Source of the DNA: Bacteriovoracaceae bacterium UBA6200
GTDB lineage: Bacteria; Bdellovibrionota; Bacteriovoracia; Bacteriovoracales; Bacteriovoracaceae
Direction of reading: 5' to 3'
Assembly: GCA_002422605.1 (NCBI GenBank)
Contig: DISW01000017.1
Coordinates: 1-64,000, forward strand
Length of the DNA: 64,000 bases
The notes under the pieces were generated by a model, which was given only the letters and a program-made list of their open reading frames with translations, had not been told where the DNA came from and made no database searches. Positions 17,036-25,789 of the stretch are shown here, piece after piece. Every line of letters starts with the position of its first letter. Position 1 is the first letter of the stretch. Both the position numbers and the translations under genes were made by a program.

Positions 17036-18160
17036 CTAATCTCTCCCAAATTTTTGATGATAACGAGGAAGGACCTCATCCATCGCTTCATATAAATGGT
17101 TCATCTCATCTTTGGTGCCGATTGAAATTCTCACATGATCAGGCATGAGATTCGCTCTTAAGGGACGGATAATGACTCCATGATTGAGAAGTTCATTATA
17201 GAGAAAATTACTTTTCTCTTCTGAACCTGTTTTTAGAGTTACGAAATTTGTTACAGAAGGAATGGGGTTGAAACCATTTCGTTTCAAGTAGGAGAACAAT
17301 TCCTGGTAACGTTCTTTGTTGTTCTCAAGAGTTCTTACTAAGTGTGGATAATCCTTTAGAGCTCCCACTGCTCCCTTCTGAGCAATAAGACTTGGTTCAA
17401 AAGGAAGCTTTACCTTGTGAAGATTGCCGATGAGGTAGTCGTGGCCAAATCCGTACCCACATCTCACGCCACTTATTCCATAAGCTTTGGAGAAAGTTCT
17501 AAGAGTGATCACATTGTCATAACGATAGTTCATTGAATCAGGGTAATCCCATTGAGATTGGGCAAATTCAAAATAGGCTTCATCAAGAATAACTATGGTG
17601 TGCGATGGAACATGCTTCATTAAATAATCAAACTCTTCTTTCGTGATATAGGTTCCCGTTGGATTATCCGGATTCGCAATGTAAACGATCTTGGTTTTGT
17701 CTGTGATCTTTTTGGCCATTGCTTTTACATCATATTTATAATCAGGACCTCTCGGAACTTGAATAAGTTCAGCACCTACTGATTTGGCAAGAATCAGGAA
17801 GCCGATGAAAGTATTTTCGGAAGTAATAACCTCATCATCAGGTTGCAGGAAAGCCCGAACGATATAGCCCATAATGCCTTCCGAGCCATTTCCAAGAATA
17901 ATGTTTTGTGGTTTTAAGTTATAGAGATCACTCAGAGCTTTTTTTACATCATTAGCAAACATATCTGGATAGCGGTGAACATCCCATAGAGCATTGGTCA
18001 TTTCTCTGATTGCAAAAGGAGAAGGCCCAAGAGGATTTTCATTGCTGGCAAGTTTTGAAATTTTGGTAAGGCCTTTTTCCCTGGCGACCTCTTCAATGGG
18101 TTTGCCTGCCTGATAAACCTCGAGCTTTTCAATATAATCTGGAACTAACTTTTTTTGCAT
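17036..18160 (-). CDS. hisC: Class I/II aminotransferase, HisC-like (likely aromatic amino acid)
   Basis: PLP-dependent aminotransferase of the histidinol-phosphate family, ~374 residues from the chosen start. It shows the N-terminal KLASNENPLGPSP segment and the PLP Lys225 in TFSKAYG. HisC-like enzymes often also use tyrosine or phenylalanine. Being first in an operon with FAH and homogentisate dioxygenase, this one probably feeds aromatic 2-oxo acids into the pathway, although a histidine-biosynthetic role cannot be excluded. ATG 18160 has GAGGG five bases upstream and is preferred to 18193. The symbol marks family only. Confidence 0.82.
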   Translation of the reverse strand: MQKKLVPDYIEKLEVYQAGKPIEEVAREKGLTKISKLASNENPLGPSPFAIREMTNALWDVHRYPDMFANDVKKALSDLYNLKPQNIILGNGSEGIMGYIVRAFLQPDDEVITSENTFIGFLILAKSVGAELIQVPRGPDYKYDVKAMAKKITDKTKIVYIANPDNPTGTYITKEEFDYLMKHVPSHTIVILDEAYFEFAQSQWDYPDSMNYRYDNVITLRTFSKAYGISGVRCGYGFGHDYLIGNLHKVKLPFEPSLIAQKGAVGALKDYPHLVRTLENNKERYQELFSYLKRNGFNPIPSVTNFVTLKTGSEEKSNFLYNELLNHGVIIRPLRANLMPDHVRISIGTKDEMNHLYEAMDEVLPRYHQKFGRD

Positions 18161-18394
18161 CTGACCCTCGTTTTGATCCTTAAAAATTACCAAATTTATT
18201 GGGATTATGCGAGTAAGAGTGAAAAAAATGAGAAGCCGCTCTTAGTTTGAAAATTTAATGTTTTCTAAAATTAATAATGGCGCAGAGCTAAGAGAGAATA
18301 AGCCTATGTTTTCGATTGAAATCTAACCTTAATTAAAATTTAATTTCATTTTACTCCCATCGGCAAAGGCTGCTTCTGAGTGTAGTGTCGGCCG

Positions 18395-21007
18395 ATGCAG
18401 CCACTCCCGAGTAATCACCTCTTAAAAATAATCTCTCATTCTTTCCCGGGACTTCTTGCCTATCTGGACAAGAACCAACGCTATCTTTTTATTAATCATC
18501 ATTATCAGGAGTGGTATGGGTTGGAATCCACGGAGGTGCTTGGTAAAACACCCGAAGAAATTTTAGGTAAAGAAATTTATTCTCAACGTAAGGATAAAAT
18601 CTTCCGAGTTCTTGGAGGGGAGAAACTAAAATATCTTCATACGATTCCACATCATAAATTGGGCAATAGGACAGTTGAGCAAATTTACGAGCCTGATATA
18701 AATCAATCTGGCGAGGTCGTCGGCTTTCTGGCGATGGCTTACGACATCACTGATCAGGTGAATTTAGAGAAGAGGGCCAAAGAAAATGAATCTAGATTTA
18801 GGGGGCTAACTGAAGTTATGCCTCAACTAGTTTGGCTTGCTGATGCTGATGGAAAGTTTATTTTTATTAACAATAACTGGCCGTTAATAACAGGTACATC
18901 GATGGAGGAGAATCTTGGCCATGGATGGATGAATACCATTCATCCCGACGACCGGATGATAACACTTCTCAATTGGGAAAAGGCTTTGAAGACAGGGGAG
19001 GCTTTTGAAGCTGAATATCGGCTTAGAAAGAAAGATGGTTCATACTGCTGGTACATTTCGCGAGGAATACCAATTAAGAATGATTTTGGTCAGATTGAAA
19101 GATGGGTGGGGACAACCACAGACATTGAAGCGCAAAAAAATGCTAAGGATTTGGCGATTGCTGAGAGAAAAAGAATTTATTCTCTTTTCATGCAATCCCC
19201 GGTGAACATTGTGGTTTTTGATGGACCAGAGCATGTCGTTGAACTCATTAATCCAGCGGCTCGCTCATATTTAGGCAACAGAGACATAACAGGTTTGAGG
19301 ATTCTCGATGCCATGCCTGAAGTATTGGATCAGCATTTGATATTGATTCTTGATGAAATTTATAAAACTGGAAAAGGACGAACATTTAAGTCATTGCCAG
19401 TTTTCTTTAAACAACCGGATGGAGAAAAGAAAACGGTTTATGCTGATTTATTCTTTGAGCCCATAAGAGATGAGCAAGGAAACACTTCTGGCATACTTAA
19501 CATGGGCGTTGATGTCACTGAACAAGTGATGGCCTTTAAACGTGCTGAAAAAAGTGAAGAACTTTTTCGAACCTATGCAGAATCGATGCCTCAAATGGCC
19601 TTTATCGCTGATGCTACGGGAAAAATTACCTATTTGAATAGACGCTGGAATGATTTTGCTGGCGAAAATTGGACAAGGGAAAAAATTATTCATGATGAAG
19701 ACAAGGAGTTGGTTAACAATGCTTGGCTTCATTCAATTGAAACTAATGAATCCTTTGAACTTGAATATCGGCTCCTACGTAAAGACGGCGATTACCGTTG
19801 GCATCTGGCCCGTGCGGTACCTCTGAAGGATTCACTGGGACATGTTACCCAATGGGTTGGAACAGTTACTGATATTCATGACCAAAAAGAATATGAAGCT
19901 GTACAGGCAAGACTGCTGCAAATCCTTGATAGTTCTTCAGATTTTGTCAGCATGATGGAGCCTTCTGGGAAAATAATTTATATCAACAAGGCCGGGAAGG
20001 AGATGCTTGGACTTCATGAAGATGAAGAAGTCGATGTGTATAAAAGTATGGATTTCTTTTTTGAAGATGATTTGAAATTTGTAAAAGAGGTTATTTTTCC
20101 TACAACGATAAAAGATGGAAAATGGGTTGGTGATATTAGATTAAAAAATCTAAAAAATGATGAAGAACGATGGGTTCATTATAACTCATTTATCACAAGG
20201 AATGAGGAAAGCGGAGACTTCACCGGGTTTGCAACAATTTCTCGAGACCTTACTGAAGTTAAGCAAAAAGAGAGAAAGCTCGAAGAGGCACTGGTGGCAC
20301 GTGATCAATTTTTATCGATAGCTTCACATGAATTAAAAACTCCATTAACTTCCCTTAAATTGCAATCCCAACTCACTCTACGTTCTTTACAAGCTGGCAA
20401 GGAGCAAACTAAAGCTCGTCAGTATGAAATTGCTACTCAGGCAAATGAAATGGTAGGACGTCTAACCCGGCTTATTGACGATATGCTGGATGTTTCGCGG
20501 ATAAGAACAGGAAAGCTACAGCTTGATAGCAGTAAACAAGAATTAGGAAATATTGTTCGAGAGGTCGTATTTCGCATGGGCCCTTTATTTGAGGCCGCCA
20601 ATTTAGATTTACCCACCATTGATACTAAGGAGCCGTTAATAGGAGACTGGGACCGCTTTAGACTGGAGCAGGTCATAGGCAACCTTCTCACCAATGCTAT
20701 TAGGTATGGGAAAGGAAACCCCATAGAAATAACACTAAAAAAAGAATTCAATAATGCCATCCTTATGATCACTGATCATGGGTATGGTATTGCAGAAAAA
20801 GATCTCGAAAGAATTTTTGGTCGTTTCGAGCGAGCAATAAGTTCATCAGAAGTCAGTGGTATGGGATTAGGTCTATTCATTTCAAAAGAAATCGTAGAAA
20901 CTCAAAAAGGAAGGATTTGGGCCCAAAGTGCATTAAACAAAGGGTCTACTTTTTTTATAGAACTGCCATTGAAGGAAGGGGAAGCACATGTCTCAAACTA
21001 TTTATGA
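18395..21007 (+). CDS. Sensor histidine kinase with five PAS domains
   Basis: 870-residue soluble kinase with no membrane segments visible. Five tandem PAS/PAC units occupy roughly residues 10-125, 135-250, 255-375, 385-505 and 510-630. Units 2 and 4 are closely similar to each other (HPDD/HDED and EYRLRKKDG/EYRLLRKDG signatures), suggesting internal duplication. The HisKA domain has His645 in SHELKTP. The HATPase domain has the N box NLLTNAIRYG and G boxes DHGYGIAE and GMGLGLFIS. No response regulator is adjacent. The gene runs into the glutathione peroxidase gene, overlapping by 20 bases, which suggests a redox-linked transcription unit. The ribosome site at the ATG is weak. Confidence 0.93.
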   Translation: MQPLPSNHLLKIISHSFPGLLAYLDKNQRYLFINHHYQEWYGLESTEVLGKTPEEILGKEIYSQRKDKIFRVLGGEKLKYLHTIPHHKLGNRTVEQIYEPDINQSGEVVGFLAMAYDITDQVNLEKRAKENESRFRGLTEVMPQLVWLADADGKFIFINNNWPLITGTSMEENLGHGWMNTIHPDDRMITLLNWEKALKTGEAFEAEYRLRKKDGSYCWYISRGIPIKNDFGQIERWVGTTTDIEAQKNAKDLAIAERKRIYSLFMQSPVNIVVFDGPEHVVELINPAARSYLGNRDITGLRILDAMPEVLDQHLILILDEIYKTGKGRTFKSLPVFFKQPDGEKKTVYADLFFEPIRDEQGNTSGILNMGVDVTEQVMAFKRAEKSEELFRTYAESMPQMAFIADATGKITYLNRRWNDFAGENWTREKIIHDEDKELVNNAWLHSIETNESFELEYRLLRKDGDYRWHLARAVPLKDSLGHVTQWVGTVTDIHDQKEYEAVQARLLQILDSSSDFVSMMEPSGKIIYINKAGKEMLGLHEDEEVDVYKSMDFFFEDDLKFVKEVIFPTTIKDGKWVGDIRLKNLKNDEERWVHYNSFITRNEESGDFTGFATISRDLTEVKQKERKLEEALVARDQFLSIASHELKTPLTSLKLQSQLTLRSLQAGKEQTKARQYEIATQANEMVGRLTRLIDDMLDVSRIRTGKLQLDSSKQELGNIVREVVFRMGPLFEAANLDLPTIDTKEPLIGDWDRFRLEQVIGNLLTNAIRYGKGNPIEITLKKEFNNAILMITDHGYGIAEKDLERIFGRFERAISSSEVSGMGLGLFISKEIVETQKGRIWAQSALNKGSTFFIELPLKEGEAHVSNYL

Positions 21008-21542
21008 TTTCAAGATTAATAAAATTGATGGAACCAATACTGATCTAGGAGAATATAAAGGCAAAGCTCTGTTGCTGGTGAATGTCGCTTCTCAATGCGG
21101 TCTCACTCCTCAATATGATGGCTTAGAGAAGTTATACACGGAATATAAAGATAAAGGTTTGGTCGTCCTGGGATTTCCGGCCAATGAATTTGGTTCTCAA
21201 GAACCTGGAAGCAATGAAGAAATTAAAGAATTTTGTCGCCTGAATTATGGCGTAAACTTTCCAATGTTCGAGAAAATTGTTGTTAAAGGAAAAGACCAAC
21301 ATCCTCTTTATCATCACCTTATTACGAATCAACCTGAAGCTGTGATGAAGCCTGATAGCAAACTTATTCCCTTGTTGAAGGAGAAAGGACTGCTGACGGG
21401 AAATGCTAACGACATAAAATGGAATTTCGAAAAGTTTCTTATTAGTAAGACAGGTGAGATCGTTCAAAGATTTTCTCCTGATATCGATCCTATGGATCCG
21501 ATGATACTTAAAGCGGTTGAGTCAGAACTTGAGCGTGCTTAG
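20988..21542 (+). CDS. Glutathione peroxidase family (Cys-type thiol peroxidase)
   Basis: 184-residue peroxidase that reduces peroxides using thioredoxin or glutathione. The catalytic Cys37 lies in VASQCGLT. The conserved Gln is in FGSQEPG and the Trp in KWNFEKF. There is no signal peptide, so it is likely cytoplasmic. A purine-rich ribosome site (GAAGGAAGGGG) lies within the end of the kinase gene, which overlaps by 20 bases. Confidence 0.93.
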   Translation: MSQTIYDFKINKIDGTNTDLGEYKGKALLLVNVASQCGLTPQYDGLEKLYTEYKDKGLVVLGFPANEFGSQEPGSNEEIKEFCRLNYGVNFPMFEKIVVKGKDQHPLYHHLITNQPEAVMKPDSKLIPLLKEKGLLTGNANDIKWNFEKFLISKTGEIVQRFSPDIDPMDPMILKAVESELERA

Positions 21543-21954
21543 TTTTTTTCTTTTATTTCCGATATTGGCCTTTGGGGCAGCGATGCCCCTTCAAGACAAT
21601 CTCTTATTTGCTTTTGACCGTTGTAAAATTCTCTCAGTAGATCTTAAAAGCGGGAAGTGGCAAGAATCCTATTCCAATTCCTTTGATATTCATTGTAGGA
21701 AAAGTTCTGATAATAAAAATAAAATGAACTGCGATTTCTTTGCCACTGATTCTTCTAATAAAATTTCCCAGGAAATCTATAAAGGCGGAAGTGAATTAGG
21801 AGCAGCTGAGCTTCTGGGTCCGGAGGGAAAAAAAATAACATTTTTGCTTGGTCATAAATTCGCGTCTTTTGAGTCTCCATCCGAGAAGAAAGTATGTGTA
21901 GGGATTTATCTTTTTGAACAGGAAGCTTTAAAAAAGAAAAAGCAGAATAATTAG
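21517..21954 (+). CDS. Small secreted hypothetical protein
   Basis: Up to 145 residues, with a signal peptide ending at about LAFGAAMP. It lacks an ATG start. Possible starts are TTG 21517, TTG 21529 or GTG 21535, all inside the 3' end of the peroxidase gene, so translation is probably coupled. The mature part has four Cys (in CKIL, IHCRK, MNCDF, KVCVG) and is Lys/Ser-rich. No family was recognised. Its stop overlaps the convergent lipoprotein gene by four bases. Confidence 0.6.
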   Translation: MSQNLSVLSFFLLFPILAFGAAMPLQDNLLFAFDRCKILSVDLKSGKWQESYSNSFDIHCRKSSDNKNKMNCDFFATDSSNKISQEIYKGGSELGAAELLGPEGKKITFLLGHKFASFESPSEKKVCVGIYLFEQEALKKKKQNN

Positions 21955-22331
21955 ATTTTATTATCTATGGCCAAATATATTTTGGGACAAAGATGGGTTT
22001 CTTCATCCGAATTCTCAAGCGTACTTATGGCCGTCTTTAGCATCGCTATATAATCTTCAGGAGAATGAGTAAGGCTAATTTTATTCTGATAAACCAAATC
22101 CAATATTTCTTGAAGAGCGAGCCTTTTATCGTAGTTTTTAGCTGCCGTATTGAAGCAAATCACAAATGGATACTCTATTCTTATGCCCTTTGATTGAAGG
22201 TCCGGAAGAGGACTCTTTTCATGCAAAGCAGGCGCGGGAAGAAGAGGAGAATCTCCATTACTGGAGCCACCACTCTTTTTCCCGCAAGATGATATTAATA
22301 TAATGATAAGTACTAATAAGATCGCTCTCAT
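21951..22331 (-). CDS. Hypothetical lipoprotein
   Basis: 126 residues. The signal ends in a lipobox (LISSC, Cys at about residue 16) followed by a Gly/Ser-rich linker, typical of surface or outer-membrane lipoproteins. The mature part is about 95 residues with no recognised domain. Expression signals are weak. Confidence 0.6.
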   Translation of the reverse strand: MRAILLVLIIILISSCGKKSGGSSNGDSPLLPAPALHEKSPLPDLQSKGIRIEYPFVICFNTAAKNYDKRLALQEILDLVYQNKISLTHSPEDYIAMLKTAISTLENSDEETHLCPKIYLAIDNKI

Positions 22332-22393
22332 GGCGCAGGAATATAGTCTTTAATGAAGAGATGGTCGAAATAAGATTATCCAAAGATTATAAG

Positions 22394-22873
22394 CTACGCC
22401 CTCTTGCCTTTCGTATACTTCCCGAAACGATGATCCAAACTAAGTGGTCCGGCACCATAAAAGAGAATTAAAACCGAAGCCCCAATCAGGGAAAGGTTCT
22501 TCATAAAATGTGTCATTTGAACCTGGGCCAGTTCAGGATCAGTGTAGCTCCAAAAGTTATGCATAAGAACAGTAACCGGCACCAAGAAAAGAAGTAGAAG
22601 AGCTGCACCCATCCGGGCATGGTAACCTAGAAATACACTTAAACCGCCAATGAGGGCCATAAGACCCGAAATGGGAACCAAGATATCGGCCATGGGAATC
22701 CCTTGTTCTGCTGCATAGCTGATGCTTCCGCTGGAGAAATGATTAATCCCTGAAAGGATAAAAATAAGAGAAAAGAAAGTTCTTCCAATAGGAACGGCCC
22801 AAAGACTACTTTTTGCTTTCATACGATGCAGATCAATCGACATATCATTTTGTGAGTGAAGTATATTGGCCAT
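22394..22873 (-). CDS. DoxX family membrane protein
   Basis: 159-residue inner-membrane protein with four hydrophobic segments and the DoxX-type pattern near SLIFILSGINHF and MALIGGLSVFLGYHAR. Relatives are often linked to redox or thiosulfate metabolism, but the biochemical role here is unknown. A GGGGG purine-rich ribosome site lies upstream. It diverges from the small secreted protein gene at 23034. Confidence 0.85.
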   Translation of the reverse strand: MANILHSQNDMSIDLHRMKAKSSLWAVPIGRTFFSLIFILSGINHFSSGSISYAAEQGIPMADILVPISGLMALIGGLSVFLGYHARMGAALLLLFLVPVTVLMHNFWSYTDPELAQVQMTHFMKNLSLIGASVLILFYGAGPLSLDHRFGKYTKGKRA

Positions 22874-22938
22874 AAGGCACCCCCTTCTTATTTCCTTATT
22901 TTCCTCCCTCTCTTACATCCTGCCAATTCACCGAATAA

Positions 22939-23025
22939 CTTGGTTTAAATCATAAGCCTCGGTCTTCGCTGCACATTGATGTCTTGAGAGCCGTCATTGA
23001 AAATAGGCACATGGTTTAAACCAAG
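22939..23025. repeat. 11-bp inverted repeat pair in a divergent intergenic region
   Basis: CTTGGTTTAAA at 22939-22949 is the exact reverse complement of 23015-23025. The right arm overlaps the AAGGAG ribosome site (23023-23028) of the next gene and contains the palindrome GGTTTAAACC. It could be an operator pair or a long-range hairpin masking the ribosome site. Confidence 0.4.
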
Positions 23026-23033
23026 GAGTGTTT

Positions 23034-23294
23034 ATGAAATTAATTTTGACTTTTGTTTTGGCCCTATCTGCAGCAGGAGCTTTGGCGCAGGAAGATTTGA
23101 ATACAATGAAGAGTAAGGCCAATGCTCACCTTAACAAAAAGTTATCCAGTCTAGAAACGGCCAAGTCCTGTATTAACTCAGCTGACAGTGTCGAAAAATT
23201 CAAAGCTTGTAAGTACGATATGCATTTAGAAATGAAAAAGAATAAGAAGCAGGCAATGGAAGAAAAAATGAATGAGGATACTTCAGAAGAATAA
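23034..23294 (+). CDS. Small secreted hypothetical protein
   Basis: 86 residues with a signal peptide ending at Ala-Leu-Ala-Gln (about residue 19). The mature ~67-residue protein is highly charged, helical-looking and Lys/Glu-rich, with two Cys (SCIN and ACKYD) that may form a disulfide. ATG 23034 with AAGGAG five bases upstream is preferred to the in-frame GTG at 23028. Confidence 0.7.
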   Translation: MKLILTFVLALSAAGALAQEDLNTMKSKANAHLNKKLSSLETAKSCINSADSVEKFKACKYDMHLEMKKNKKQAMEEKMNEDTSEE

Positions 23295-23397
23295 AGATTC
23301 TCCATAAGAGGGGAACTGGCTTCCTCTCTTATGTTCTATCTTAATTTGCTCCAGTTCCCAAATGCGCTTATAATTTTTGGAAACAAAAGGAATTAAG

Positions 23398-24201
23398 ATG
23401 AAATTTTTATTATTAAGTTCGTTACTCATCCTATCTGCATGCTCATCAAAGAACGACACTCCGGAATTACCAGATTCCCTCGAGGAGGCCGTACAGGAAA
23501 GCGCTTTTCGTTCTTCAGAAAACATGAAACGAGACAAATATCGTCACCCTTTAGAGACTCTGGAATTCTTTGGGTTGCAATCAGATATGACTGTCTTAGA
23601 AATTTCCCCTGGACGTGGTTGGTATATGGAAATTCTTGCCCCTCTTCTAACTCAAGAAGGGAAGTACATTATGGCCGTTCCTGTAGCGGATAAGCCCTAT
23701 TTTAAAGCTATGGAAGAGGCCATCAATACCTGGAAAGAGCAATTCCCAATGGTGAAAACTGAAAAAGCTACTTTTTCGCCTCCTCACAACATTCAATTTC
23801 CGAAGAATGATTCGGTAGACATGGTGCTGACTTTTAGAAATGTTCACAATTGGTTATCCCAATCTGGTGAAAAAGCTGCCTTTAAGGCTTTTTATAAAGT
23901 GCTTAAACCAGGTGGAGTTTTAGGAGTTGTAGAGCATCGGGCCCTTCCTTCTCAGGAAGATAAATTTTCTAAGAATGGTTATATGAGGGAAGCTGATATC
24001 ATGGAGATAGCAGCGGACGCTGGTTTTGTCTTAGTTGGAACTTCAGAAATTAATGCCAATTCTAAAGACACAAAAGATCATCCGCATGGAGTGTGGTCTC
24101 TTCCACCAAGTTTGAAAGGTGGAGAAGACGATAAAGAAAAATACTTAAGCGTTGGCGAAAGCGATCGCATGACCATTAAATTCATAAAACCAGCAAGATA
24201 A
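23398..24201 (+). CDS. Lipoprotein-type class I SAM-dependent methyltransferase (COG4798-like)
   Basis: 267 residues. The N-terminus is a lipoprotein signal (LLILSAC, Cys at residue 15), so the enzyme is predicted to be exported, which is unusual for a SAM-using enzyme. The Rossmann motif I is VLEISPGRGWY. Post-motif segments (MVLTFRNVHNW and VLKPGGVLGVVEH) match the predicted-methyltransferase family COG4798, whose members often carry signal peptides. Substrate unknown, and whether it binds SAM in the periplasm is doubtful. AAGGAA precedes ATG 23398. Confidence 0.8.
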   Translation: MKFLLLSSLLILSACSSKNDTPELPDSLEEAVQESAFRSSENMKRDKYRHPLETLEFFGLQSDMTVLEISPGRGWYMEILAPLLTQEGKYIMAVPVADKPYFKAMEEAINTWKEQFPMVKTEKATFSPPHNIQFPKNDSVDMVLTFRNVHNWLSQSGEKAAFKAFYKVLKPGGVLGVVEHRALPSQEDKFSKNGYMREADIMEIAADAGFVLVGTSEINANSKDTKDHPHGVWSLPPSLKGGEDDKEKYLSVGESDRMTIKFIKPAR

Positions 24202-24255
24202 ACCTAATCGCTTATATCTTAATAAACTTTTTAGTTTAAAAAACATTCTTTACCT

Positions 24256-24294
24256 GCCCCCTTGGAGCTATGCTTAGAAATAGCTGCAGGGGGC
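24256..24294 (+). promoter_or_regulatory. Hairpin that buries the SDR ribosome-binding site
   Basis: GCCCCC (24256-24261) pairs with GGGGGC (24289-24294), and an inner AGCTAT/ATAGCT stem (24266-24271 with 24280-24285) stacks on it. The G-run is the only Shine-Dalgarno candidate for the ATG at 24298, so translation may depend on melting the structure. Confidence 0.5.
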
Positions 24295-24297
24295 TTT

Positions 24298-25029
24298 ATG
24301 AAATTAGAAAATAAAGTTGCTATCGTTACAGGTGCCGGGAGAGGAATAGGCAAAGCGATTGCTTTAAATTTGGCCCAAGAAGGTATCCATCTGGCCTTAG
24401 TGGCACGAACTGAAAAAGAAATTGCTTCCACGGCTTTTGCCTGCGAACAATATGGAGTCACTGCTAAGTATTACCCTTTTGATTTAACAGCGGTTGAAAA
24501 AATTCCTGAACTGATTAAACAAATTCAAAATGATTTTAAAAAAGTACATATTCTCGTAAACGATGCGGGAAAGTATGAAACCGTTGAGCCCACTTCCAAA
24601 GATCATCTTTCATCATGGGATGAAGTTTTAGATCTTAACTTCAAAGCTGTTTATCATCTGACTCAAGAAGTTTTACCTCTCATGAGACTCAATGAAGAGG
24701 GGGCCATCATAAGTATCTCATCTATCGCAGGTCTTCTTCCCTCCAAGGGTGGGGAGATTTACAACTCATCCAAGGCTGCTTTAAAAAGCTATTCTGGTTG
24801 TCTTTATGAAGATGTCCGGGAGTTTGGAATTAAGGTGGTAACCATTTATCCGGGTCTGGTGAACACTGCTATGAATAATGGAGATAAGTACGATGATGCT
24901 AAAATGATTCAACCTGAAGATATAGCGAGTGCAGTTAACTGGTCATTGAAGCTTTCCAACCACGCTTGTCCGACAGAAATAACTATCCGACCTCAGCGTT
25001 CTCCAGTTCATTCTCAGGCGGCTGCTTAG
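24298..25029 (+). CDS. Short-chain dehydrogenase/reductase (3-oxoacyl reductase-like)
   Basis: 243-residue NAD(P)-dependent oxidoreductase. The cofactor motif is TGAGRGIG (residues about 10-17), the adenine-pocket motif NDAG replaces the usual NNAG, and the catalytic Ser...Tyr-x3-Lys is visible (SSIAG, then YNSSK). Substrate unknown. ATG 24298 is preferred to the longer frame from 24262, which would prepend residues not seen in the family and bypass the GGGGG ribosome site. The 3' end overlaps a small minus-strand gene by 47 bases. Confidence 0.9.
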   Translation: MKLENKVAIVTGAGRGIGKAIALNLAQEGIHLALVARTEKEIASTAFACEQYGVTAKYYPFDLTAVEKIPELIKQIQNDFKKVHILVNDAGKYETVEPTSKDHLSSWDEVLDLNFKAVYHLTQEVLPLMRLNEEGAIISISSIAGLLPSKGGEIYNSSKAALKSYSGCLYEDVREFGIKVVTIYPGLVNTAMNNGDKYDDAKMIQPEDIASAVNWSLKLSNHACPTEITIRPQRSPVHSQAAA

Positions 25030-25132
25030 AGCTTGAAGCACCCTTCTTCACTTCCCCTTGTTCCTCTTCAAAGTCTTCAAAGGTAAGATCCCAGTCTTGA
25101 ATGAGTTCAGGCCCAAATTGATAGCGAGGCAT
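24983..25132 (-). CDS. Small acidic hypothetical protein
   Basis: 49 residues, strongly acidic (FEDFEEEQGE) with a Lys/Ser middle. The ATG at 25132 has a perfect AAGGAG site six bases upstream, which argues for genuine translation. Its last 47 bases are antisense to the end of the SDR gene. No family recognised. Confidence 0.5.
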   Translation of the reverse strand: MPRYQFGPELIQDWDLTFEDFEEEQGEVKKGASSSKQPPENELENAEVG

Positions 25133-25291
25133 ATAGCACTCCTTAAGTGAATGCATTGTAGCATTGAGGGGTAACCTAGCCAATTACCGATATTTAAGAA
25201 GCTTTTAGTAAGGATTTCTGAATCAAAACTGACCGTTATTTCTGGCAGAAGTCGTGAGAGGGAGGGACGCTCCCCCTCTATCTATGGAGCA

Positions 25292-25552
25292 TTATTCTAG
25301 TTTTTCGCGAAATGAATAAACCAGGGGCTTTAGATCCGCTTTGTTCTTCTTAGTTCTCTTAGAACATTTTCTGTTTAGAGTCCTGCACTCTTTTAGAAGT
25401 TTTATTTGTTGGCGGAATTCGACTTCCATTTTGGTCCAGGCATCGATTTCATTTTGAAAATCAATTCCCATATCTTCGCCATGCGTGAAGCGAGCTTTGT
25501 CGAGCTCAACATGAGCGATCAAAAAGACATTATCATCCGATGAAATTTTCAT
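25292..25552 (-). CDS. Small hypothetical protein
   Basis: 86 residues from ATG 25552, which has AAGGA six bases upstream; the ATG at 25558 abuts the same site and is less likely. It is cytoplasmic, charged, with a Lys/Arg-rich helical C-terminal half and two Cys. No family recognised. Confidence 0.5.
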   Translation of the reverse strand: MKISSDDNVFLIAHVELDKARFTHGEDMGIDFQNEIDAWTKMEVEFRQQIKLLKECRTLNRKCSKRTKKNKADLKPLVYSFREKLE

Positions 25553-25789
25553 GATCATTCCTTGAAGTTGAGAGCGGTTAGTAAAATTAGGGAGAACTTG
25601 CTGTGTCTATTTACGAAGAGAGATTAAATTATATAGCGGTTCCTCATCTAGGTCACTGATATATTATTTAACTGACTTAATCCATTCTTCATCTTTAAAG
25701 ATTCAATTCTTTATAAATCAGAGTGAAATTGTATAAGGGAAAAATATTCATCTTAAACTCTTCTAAAAAACTAATTTAGATCAGTTTCT

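Noticed and set aside
25250..25290. Terminator after the 86-residue minus-strand gene
   Set aside because: A purine/pyrimidine-rich stretch can pair imperfectly (six bases plus a bulge) but has no T-run; too weak to list.
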